Positions 22,701 to 28,624 of a DNA stretch of 36,073 bases are shown here, one piece after another. This stretch comes from a virus. Below the pieces are notes generated by a model, which was not told the DNA's origin, made no database searches, and saw only the letters and a program-made list of their open reading frames with translations. The stretch spans positions 1 to 36,073 of the IMG/VR virus record IMGVR_UViG_3300044800_000006; one strand, 5' to 3'. Position 1 is the first letter of the stretch, and every line of letters starts with the position of its first letter. The position numbers and the translations under genes were made by a program.

Positions 22701-23640
22701 TTTCTGGGTGAATGTAATTATCATAAAACTCACTTGGAGTCATTTTTAATTCTTTTCTCATATAAGCATCAACCTTGCGAGCTGTATCTCCGTGCGTAAG
22801 GTTTTGATTATTGATTTCTCCGTCATACGCTTTAAGAAACTCATCTTTTGTAATAATTTTATTTTTAGATAGGCTATAATTTCTCGCAGAGGAAACCATA
22901 TTGTTAAAGTTATCGGGTAATTCTGACAATGGCTTTATCCCTCCTGCTTCATTACTAAGAGGGGCAATCTGTTTTCCTTTTGAAAGTAAAGTGTCTATCT
23001 CTTTGGCGTTCTTACTCTTGGCTATCAGAGAGACAACATCATCAGCCGCACCCGTTAGTTTTTTTACTTTTGCAACGTCATCTATCTTAGTCAGCTGTTT
23101 GGCGAGTTTTGTTTTTGCACCACCACCTCCGATAGGTGTTATATCCCCACCAAGTGCAAGTGCAGTCATTCCAAACGCTAGTGGTGCAGATGCTTTACCG
23201 AGGTTCTTTCCCTGCGCCCAGTCCTTGTTAAACTGATAGCGTTCCTGCACGTTCCCCACTGGCTTTTCGCCATATAGTTGCGTGCCTATTTTACCCAACC
23301 TAGGTGTTGTGTTAGTCCTGCCAAGTACCGTGTTTGCTACCTCGCCAGTTCCACGAAAGAAAGGCTGAACGACATAGTCTCTGGCTAGCTTTATTCTATT
23401 TTTGACTTGTGCAGGTTCGGGGGAGGTTAAGGTTCTGATATTTCTGACAATAGGATTATTGACTACTTTTTGTACTTGAGGTTGCTGATACGCTTGTCTA
23501 ACCTGCTGTGCCACTTGTGGTGCTTGCTGCCTAACGAAGGAGTAAGGCGTTGGATTTTGGCGCACGAAATTAGCCGCCTTATTGTAGTCGGTTGATACTG
23601 TGTTCTTTAGACGATCATAGAGGTTTTGTAAAAATCCCAT
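19696..23640 (-). CDS. Large internal virion / ejection-type protein
   Basis: 1314 residues, the largest gene. The N-terminal 100 residues are Gln/Val-rich helices (ALSO proline). The middle (about 500-800) is helical with segments such as KALSEAMANSGTELGRAVQAF, TSLRTTERNLLGNTVHG (I have seen similar segments in large phage proteins that sit by the portal) and FVFNWMGAQDKPFYHSAFARSL. A hydrophobic glycine/alanine helix near 895-915 could insert in membranes. The last 150 residues are strongly basic, repeated Lys/Gly/Ala, suitable for DNA contact. Such proteins in podoviruses are stored in the head and ejected with DNA. No transglycosylase catalytic motif was seen. A specific function is inferred from size, composition and position. 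Confidence 0.7.
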   Translation of the reverse strand: MGFLQNLYDRLKNTVSTDYNKAANFVRQNPTPYSFVRQQAPQVAQQVRQAYQQPQVQKVVNNPIVRNIRTLTSPEPAQVKNRIKLARDYVVQPFFRGTGEVANTVLGRTNTTPRLGKIGTQLYGEKPVGNVQERYQFNKDWAQGKNLGKASAPLAFGMTALALGGDITPIGGGGAKTKLAKQLTKIDDVAKVKKLTGAADDVVSLIAKSKNAKEIDTLLSKGKQIAPLSNEAGGIKPLSELPDNFNNMVSSARNYSLSKNKIITKDEFLKAYDGEINNQNLTHGDTARKVDAYMRKELKMTPSEFYDNYIHPEIKSQPAFATPESVQSDVIKQATEARKAQLQRDGFVAPVDNALASPKVETPPITPKNTPQGIVAPKTAPLEQGGAKQARQIKQPLVESGRTLERQPIVQKPVSQVSPKISLNTSLDGTIPQSSEIVNDTKKILTGSGTKERGFITSIKTSENTPQVLKDMVSGTYVPKSANELKSQAKKLIQTDINAAEQVAINPTNDVHIQIGNELINHYSSTGQLAKAKALSEAMANSGTELGRAVQAFANYDKTTPAGAIKFAQTTINKFNRDNPTAKLALSDEMVTSLFTKAKQIQNMAEGKERNIASQQLMNQVNDLIPSSVADKAVTVWKAGLLTSLRTTERNLLGNTVHGVAEVIKDIPASIADMVMSAKTGKRSLSLTTKGIGQGVKSGWSRASDIMTLGFDPERTIEKFDVKRVSWGNNPVEQGLKKYTDFVFNWMGAQDKPFYHSAFARSLYDQAGAEAITAGQRGNKAFIEELVKNPTDIMKKLATKDATIAVFQDKNALSKMINGLKNKAGGARWATEVVAPFTGVPSSIAGQVVAYSPVGLVKGGFDAIKVMSGKVPELQRQAAQEIGRGVIGTGVATLAGMLAAKGLITGQPKDANEAKQWELEGKQANSVMIGGKWRSINSVGPEALVALAGSKIAVSKDRMAAVGNIGKDFLSQTFLQGIQQPLNAITDPARYAGSYISGQVASLIPNAVKDVAKAFDPLQREAYVPKNIVESTKNAVKSGIPLLRNTLLPKRNALGDPLPNENTGYKAFVDLFNSKTPIDTPVVNELSRLFTAGESATPSKLTPDQTINGKKVNFTPKALDTLEMYTGEELQKYWNQTMSDPNYQALSDADKSNKLSNTLKDIRAVAKIQIGYTEGLLNLDEVQAARDKLTATQKAYFDTRELTSATVKPKVAKVTSKSTKGKSGGKGKKAKAINVTAIKASLKSASVSKIKGNKAPTKMTIKSVGKVGTPQVKKPKVGVLNGKIRARVASGATGAGKASTGKIGVLKRGTTVRA

Positions 23641-23646
23641 AGGGGT

Positions 23647-24711
23647 TTAACCCCCTTGCCCGTAAAGATACTTTAGTATTGCTGCGATATTCTCACCACC
23701 ATTAGATTGTCCGAAGTTCTTAAACATATTCCCTGCTCCTTGCAAAGAGCTGAGTAGAGATTGGTTTCTATCTATCTGCCCTTGATAAGCTGTTGGTGCT
23801 ACTCCTTGATATTGTTCAGCTAGAGTGATAGGCACTTGCATCTTAGCTTGTACGTCTGTGTTCACTTGATTAGCGAGTTCATCCTGCGCTCCCTGATACT
23901 GTTGGGCGACTTGATTTCTTTGTTGGGTGTCTTGTCCTAGATAGTCGCTTAAAGCTGTCTCAAGCGATCCCATACCCTGTGTCTTAGAGGTATTAGTCTT
24001 ACCTATCGCCTGATTGTAGTCTTGGACTGTATTAGATTGTCTGACTCCTTGAGATGACTGAGTGACATCTCCCATTCCACCGTAGTAAGCGTTTATATCC
24101 CCCATATCTCTGTTTTGTCCTGAAGCGTACGTTTGTAGAGCGTCAGCGATACTTTGTAAGAAGTTAGTCTTCTGAGTTCCTAGTGAACCTCCAACGTTGC
24201 CTATGTTGACGTTTCTATCCGTTCCACCGGTGAACTTCTTGAAGTTAGTGTCTATTTGTCCTAGTAAGTCCCTATTAGTCGTATCTATGTAGGATTTTTT
24301 AGCATTTAGATAGTTAAGCAATCCTTCAGGTGAATTAAGATCAAACGTTTGTCCGAGGAAGGTTTGATTGTTGGGGACATAGACAGGTTCGGGTATTGGG
24401 TCGGGTGCGGGTGTTCCGCCACCAGAGGCACCAGCTGTTGAGTACTGTCGAGCGTTTGGGTCAACATATCCTTCTGGTTTTTGAGGATAGATCGCTGGGC
24501 CGGAATTTGTTTGAGCGGGAGTAGCCGCGTATCCCTTGCCGTTGATAGGATCGTAAACCGACTTCTGCCTGCTTGGATCGTTGTATCCTAAATCACTTGA
24601 TGTTTGGCCTACTTCCATACCAGGATAAGTAACATTTAACCAATCCTTGCCGGACTGTCTTACACTTCTAGGAACTAAATCCCTGAACATTTGTCTTAGT
24701 TTACTTGCCAT
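23647..24711 (-). CDS. Gln/Gly-rich virion protein
   Basis: 354 residues; starts just inside the upstream strand's promoter for the opposing gene. The N-terminal 100 residues are Pro/Gly/Thr-rich with many aromatic residues; the C-terminal 200 are Gln/Asn/Ser-rich with long helices (TQQRNQVAQQYQGAQDELANQVN, LSSLQGAGNMFKNFG). Composition resembles internal virion or head-tail filler proteins; no recognised domain. It sits directly before the large ejection-type protein and likely functions with it. Confidence 0.65.
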   Translation of the reverse strand: MASKLRQMFRDLVPRSVRQSGKDWLNVTYPGMEVGQTSSDLGYNDPSRQKSVYDPINGKGYAATPAQTNSGPAIYPQKPEGYVDPNARQYSTAGASGGGTPAPDPIPEPVYVPNNQTFLGQTFDLNSPEGLLNYLNAKKSYIDTTNRDLLGQIDTNFKKFTGGTDRNVNIGNVGGSLGTQKTNFLQSIADALQTYASGQNRDMGDINAYYGGMGDVTQSSQGVRQSNTVQDYNQAIGKTNTSKTQGMGSLETALSDYLGQDTQQRNQVAQQYQGAQDELANQVNTDVQAKMQVPITLAEQYQGVAPTAYQGQIDRNQSLLSSLQGAGNMFKNFGQSNGGENIAAILKYLYGQGG

Positions 24712-24728
24712 AATTGCCCTTTCTTTTA

Positions 24729-24757
24729 TTGACTTATTATTATTTTTTTGCTATCAT
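24729..24757 (+). promoter_or_regulatory. Promoter of inserted plus-strand membrane gene
   Basis: TTGACT (24729-24734), 17-base spacer, TATCAT (24752-24757). The predicted start lies 7-8 bases on, at the ATG at 24765, and there is no SD. The promoter overlaps the 5' untranslated region of the minus-strand gene ending its start at 24711. Confidence 0.82.
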
Positions 24758-24764
24758 TCGTCTT

Positions 24765-24965
24765 ATGAAAACTATTTTTAAAGTTCTATATATTCTTCTA
24801 GTCTCTTTCGTTATCGCCACCTACGATCTTCAACTTAAATTTGTTTTGGCTTTACAGGCGGAACAACACTCCTATTTATTGATGCGCATAGTCGGATTAT
24901 CTGTAGGCATAGTTGAACCTCTTTTGCTTATCTACATTGGCTATAAACTTTTCAAAAAACATTGA
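24765..24965 (+). CDS. Two-helix membrane protein, leaderless moron candidate
   Basis: 66 residues from the ATG at 24765 (a frame upstream lacks support). Two hydrophobic helices (about 5-24 and 41-61) are joined by a short polar stretch, with a basic C-terminus KKH. It is the only gene pointing right within 20 kb of left-pointing structural genes and has its own consensus promoter, the hallmark of a moron. Two-helix membrane proteins of this size include superinfection-exclusion proteins, but there is no direct evidence. Late minus transcription passes through it antisense. Confidence 0.75.
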   Translation: MKTIFKVLYILLVSFVIATYDLQLKFVLALQAEQHSYLLMRIVGLSVGIVEPLLLIYIGYKLFKKH

Positions 24966-24999
24966 TCTGACATCTCTTCTTTTTACCCATATAACTCCT

Positions 25000-25701
25000 T
25001 TATGCTGTTTCGTAGGTTCCTGTTATGAACATAGTGTCGCCAGCTCCTGTCGCAAAAGGGAATTGTTCTGCTACGGGATTATAATTAACAGATGCCCCCG
25101 AAGCGGCGAAAGCAAGCACTTGCCCCTTCGTTGTATCTACTGCATTGAAAGTTAAAGGATAATAATTTCCGTTTGCATCCGCCATCCCCCCCGTTCCAAT
25201 AGCAGACCCCGGAGTCCCGAATATGGCACTTGATGTTACAGGGAGACTAACAGTCACACCCGTCAACCCTGTAAAGTTTGAAGATACTAAACATACGAAT
25301 TTTGCCCAGAAGTGGACTGTTTTGCCAATTTGCATATACGCCCCAGTAATAGTACCTGCTTGTGAACCCGCTCCAGTTAGTGTCCAAGTCGGTGTATAAG
25401 TAGTCCAAGCATCGCCTAGAAAAGCAAGGTGCGAAGGTACGAGGTTATATCCTACTTTAGCTCCTGCTTCGTGCTGAACGGCTGAAGTACCTTCTTGCCC
25501 TCTGGTAATTGAAGAGATAGCAGTTCCGGTAACATTACACTTAATAACCTCTCTTTTAGCCGGAACGTCATAATCTAATACTAAAAAATCTGCTGTAAAG
25601 TTTGTAAAACTAGAACCCGATAGTGTCGCTGAAGTAACCTCGCCTATTGTCATTACCGATGCGAGTGTTCCTGACTTGCCAAATTGTAAATTGTAACTCA
25701 T
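25000..25701 (-). CDS. Tail appendage / receptor-binding-type protein
   Basis: 233 residues. N-terminal 90 residues contain 'LSGSSFTNFTADFLVLDYDVPAKREVIKC' and 'ITRGQEGT' — a module also seen in the nozzle-like protein upstream (SEIISYTGIDATTFTGCTRG). The C-terminal domain starts TPTWTLTGAGSQAGTITGAYMQIGKTVHFWAKF and is beta-rich with TPTW and YxQIGKTV signatures of phage appendage jelly-roll domains. It would sit at the tail tip and bind host surface. ATG 25701 with AAAGGAAAAAT. Confidence 0.75.
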   Translation of the reverse strand: MSYNLQFGKSGTLASVMTIGEVTSATLSGSSFTNFTADFLVLDYDVPAKREVIKCNVTGTAISSITRGQEGTSAVQHEAGAKVGYNLVPSHLAFLGDAWTTYTPTWTLTGAGSQAGTITGAYMQIGKTVHFWAKFVCLVSSNFTGLTGVTVSLPVTSSAIFGTPGSAIGTGGMADANGNYYPLTFNAVDTTKGQVLAFAASGASVNYNPVAEQFPFATGAGDTMFITGTYETA

Positions 25702-25720
25702 ATAATTTTTCCTTTCGTTG

Positions 25721-25732
25721 CTAAAGATGCTA
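25721..25732 (-). repeat. TAGCATCTTTAG motif, copy 5
   Basis: Begins directly after the nozzle gene's TAG stop (25733-25735), giving TAGTAGCATC, and lies 20 nt before the ATG of the tail appendage gene. Confidence 0.8.
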
Positions 25733-27529
25733 CTAAACTTCCTTCAAAGCGTCGCGCTTATGGTATGGGAGTGGCAGATACCCTACTGACGCTTGTTTAA
25801 CCTCAAAAGACTCGTTTAGATTATTGTTTATAAACTCCATCTGAAAAGTAGTCCCGTTAGGAGAGGTCACTAAAGTGTGCCATCTCCAGTCGTTAGAGAG
25901 CGTTATCCCTGTCGAGGTGGCATCGGTAAAGTTGCCCTCCAAACCAAGTAGAAATGTACCCATCGGTAGCGTTCCCAACCCGTCTGATGTGGTAGCCCCT
26001 GAACCTGATGAGAAACTGATAGTGTCTGCTACAACTCCATTGGCGTATAGATTAACTGTCAAGATTCCATAAACTCCGCCTAATTGTAAGTTCCAGTTCT
26101 GATAAATCTTTTCAATATTAAATTCTTTAAGGTCATATTCTTTAGTCTTATAGTTCGCTAAGACAGCTACACCATCATCTGAGAGTCCTTGATAAAGTTC
26201 GTAAATGTATGAGTTAGTGGAGTCGTCAGAAACATAATAGAGATGTTTGGTATCGGTAGAGTCTATCCAATCAAGCCAAGAGTTTACTTTAACAGAGTCC
26301 CAGTAAGTCCATGCTTTGTAGGGGATTTGGTACGCTAATATATGATCGTTGCAGGCTGTCCCTGATTGGAAAGCTACTATAAACGTTTCTTCTCTGTCGT
26401 AGTAAATGCACGCCACGTTCGCTATGGCGGTCTGTGTCATACCAGCGAACAGTTTAGAAACCCTAGCCGATACGTTGGTAGTCCTTATAGTAGAGTAGGT
26501 CGCTATCTCTCCTAACGAGTAGATAGTATCTGACATAAAATAGATATCATTCTCAACATTCTCGATTGATCTTGGCGCACGACAGCCAATCGAGTTAGAA
26601 ATTATAGAGGAAGAGTGATCTAATACTCCGGCTGTTACTTGAGGAGAGAGCGATTTGATTCCATTCTTTAAGAATACATAAAGTGATGTACCTGATTTAC
26701 CAAATCCTGTAACCTCTACACCCAACCCAAAGTCAACATACCCTCCGTGAGAAGTGGTCTGCAGTTTGGCGTTGTCATCGTGAGCTATGTTAGTAGTCCC
26801 GAACGCCCCTCTCGTACAGCCTGTAAAGGTAGTAGCGTCTATTCCTGTGTAGCTTATGATTTCAGAATCTATAACTATGTTTCCTGTAGCTGGGAAGCCC
26901 GTAGTTGAGTCAACTGTGATAGAGGTAGCAGTTGCAGCCAAAGCCCCGTTTAAGAGTGTTGAGACGATTGAGGAAGTAAAGTCTCCTGTATCAGTAGCAG
27001 TCCCGTCTGCCTGTAAAGGCTTGCCAAAGTACACCCGTGACTTTTGATCGTTTGAAGTGCAATATAAACGATTATTGAACTTAATCCCTTGATTGACCTT
27101 AGTAGGAGCCGCTGAGATGCCCGTGGTGACGATATTAGTGCCATTGTAGTACTGGAGAGCGGTTACACCATCAAATAGATATAATCTTGTCCCAAGTTGA
27201 ATAGCGTTGACGTTGGTAGTTGAAAAAGTCCCGCCCGTGACTTCAATAGAACTAGAACCTGATAGTTTATAAAGTTTAGAATTACAAACATAGAGTATTT
27301 CTCTAACTGAGTTAGTAACATATGAAAAGATACCGGTTATCTTTTTACCTGCGACTACTTCAGCTGATAACTTAATATATCCTTGACGTTTAGAGATACC
27401 TGTCAGACCTGCAAAGACTACATTTAAAAGATCAGGTGACTCGTTGTCCTTAACCTGAGTGGCGTTGTTAAAACTATTAAAACCTCCGACTAGTGAGTTT
27501 ACAACCGCGAGCTTTATTTTAGAACCCAT
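25733..27529 (-). CDS. Tail nozzle / stabilisation-like protein
   Basis: 598 residues, beta-rich throughout. N-terminal NSLVGGFNSFNNATQVKDNESPDLLNVVF is the opening seen in podovirus tail proteins that cap the adaptor (P22 gp10/T7 gp12-type). Four to five repeated beta-sheet units follow (LYVCNSKLYKL, TRLYLFDG, NNRLYCTSN, NDIYFMSD), suggesting a propeller. An inserted module at about 210-255 (TSITVDSTTGFP...GCTRGAFGT) is shared with the tail appendage gene. Located between adaptor and appendage genes, which fits the tail order. No enzymatic motif seen. Confidence 0.75.
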   Translation of the reverse strand: MGSKIKLAVVNSLVGGFNSFNNATQVKDNESPDLLNVVFAGLTGISKRQGYIKLSAEVVAGKKITGIFSYVTNSVREILYVCNSKLYKLSGSSSIEVTGGTFSTTNVNAIQLGTRLYLFDGVTALQYYNGTNIVTTGISAAPTKVNQGIKFNNRLYCTSNDQKSRVYFGKPLQADGTATDTGDFTSSIVSTLLNGALAATATSITVDSTTGFPATGNIVIDSEIISYTGIDATTFTGCTRGAFGTTNIAHDDNAKLQTTSHGGYVDFGLGVEVTGFGKSGTSLYVFLKNGIKSLSPQVTAGVLDHSSSIISNSIGCRAPRSIENVENDIYFMSDTIYSLGEIATYSTIRTTNVSARVSKLFAGMTQTAIANVACIYYDREETFIVAFQSGTACNDHILAYQIPYKAWTYWDSVKVNSWLDWIDSTDTKHLYYVSDDSTNSYIYELYQGLSDDGVAVLANYKTKEYDLKEFNIEKIYQNWNLQLGGVYGILTVNLYANGVVADTISFSSGSGATTSDGLGTLPMGTFLLGLEGNFTDATSTGITLSNDWRWHTLVTSPNGTTFQMEFINNNLNESFEVKQASVGYLPLPYHKRDALKEV

Positions 27530-28162
27530 TCAATCCCCCTCATTGAAACCAAGATTGCAGGTGTAGAGCGCGCCTCTTCTAAGCCTTTGTGGTCTGGTTT
27601 TCTTATCCGATGAGATCATCTCTTGTAAACGTCTGTCTGCTAGTACTTGAAAGCGGTCGTGGTTTGTTTCATCTCTTTCCGAGGAGAGCCAATATTCTGC
27701 TGCCACGAAGTATTTAACAAGTTTCATATCCGGCACAACGTCTATAGCAGCATCAGCAGTTAAAGTAGCAGGGATATGATAGTAAATTATTGAAAGGGCG
27801 ACATCTTCTTTGGTGTTTATCTGCCACCTATTGGTAGAAGTGTTGTAGTCTATGAAATAAATGTATGAGGAGTCAGCGTAGCCAGTCCATAGTTCTTTAT
27901 CTACCAAGTAATAACGGTTCTTATTAGCATCTTCGACTAACATTTTGTGATTGATATTAAAGTCAGCCGGTAGATCGCCTACTTTAGAACTTGTAGTGAC
28001 TGTAGTGGGCTTTTGTAGCCAACTGAAAGGATATGCGTTCGCTATGTCTGATTGTCTAACCTCGTTGATTAGGTTGTCTCTGATAACATTAGCTGTCGCG
28101 CCATCGGTTCTTCCGAGAACGTTGCTACAGGCATTCTTTTCTTGTAAGTATGTGTTGCTCAT
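27530..28162 (-). CDS. Head-tail adaptor protein
   Basis: 210 residues; ATG 28160-28162, poor SD but motif copy 6 lies five bases upstream. The RDNLINEVRQSDIANAYPFSWLQKPTTVTTSSKVGDLPADF segment (about 26-70) is typical of podovirus adaptors that bind the portal and the nozzle; the rest is mixed with a basic C-terminus containing ADRRLQEMIS. The stop abuts the nozzle start by one base. It would sit between portal and nozzle. Confidence 0.75.
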   Translation of the reverse strand: MSNTYLQEKNACSNVLGRTDGATANVIRDNLINEVRQSDIANAYPFSWLQKPTTVTTSSKVGDLPADFNINHKMLVEDANKNRYYLVDKELWTGYADSSYIYFIDYNTSTNRWQINTKEDVALSIIYYHIPATLTADAAIDVVPDMKLVKYFVAAEYWLSSERDETNHDRFQVLADRRLQEMISSDKKTRPQRLRRGALYTCNLGFNEGD

Positions 28163-28166
28163 ACTA

Positions 28167-28178
28167 CAAAAGATGCTA
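28167..28178 (-). repeat. TAGCATCTTTTG motif, copy 6 (one mismatch)
   Basis: The TAG is the stop of the sigma-like gene (28176-28178). The adaptor ATG is five bases downstream, with no separate SD. Confidence 0.75.
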
Positions 28179-28568
28179 GAGCAGATTAATATCCATCTCC
28201 ACTTTACGGTCTAGTCCATCCTTCAACTTGTATTCTCTATCAGTAAACGTGCATCTTCTTCGATAGAGTTGTCCCAAACAAGTGAAAAAGCACCTGTCCA
28301 TATAACGTAAATAACGATAATCGAACTTATCCATATCATCAGGTAGTTTTGAAAGTTTAGTCCATAGTTCTATTGATAGTTCTTGGAAGATGTCATCAAA
28401 GTCTAGTCCGTTTATTCTTTGTCTATTACGATTGGCGTGAAAGTACAATCTGTCGTGCATTCTGTTAAATAAGTCATCAAAGGGTATCTCGCATAATAGT
28501 TTAGAGTCATAAAGACCGTCAATTCGTTTAGTTTTTTGAGGTCTATGGATTCCGTCTAGGTGTTTCAT
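28176..28568 (-). CDS. Sigma-factor-like protein (region 2-like)
   Basis: 130 residues. Residues about 50-75 read GLDFDDIFQELSIELWTKLSKL, which matches sigma70 region 2 (D-x-x-Q-E-...-L-W), followed by FDYRYLRYMDRCFFTCLGQLYRRR, resembling regions 2.3-2.4 that melt and read the -10 element. No region 4 is visible, so it would be a minimal factor or act with host sigma. It precedes a series of structural genes that carry the TAGCATCTTTAG motif, so it may control late transcription. The similarity is by eye only. Confidence 0.55.
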   Translation of the reverse strand: MKHLDGIHRPQKTKRIDGLYDSKLLCEIPFDDLFNRMHDRLYFHANRNRQRINGLDFDDIFQELSIELWTKLSKLPDDMDKFDYRYLRYMDRCFFTCLGQLYRRRCTFTDREYKLKDGLDRKVEMDINLL

Positions 28569-28624
28569 TCTAAGAATATTTGTCCTTGTTGTTTAAGTAA
28601 TATAGACAATAATATAATCAAGGG

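Noticed and set aside
24952-24990. 12-codon minus ORF with AAAGGAG
   Set aside because: Too short to support; may be a residue of a gene displaced by the moron.
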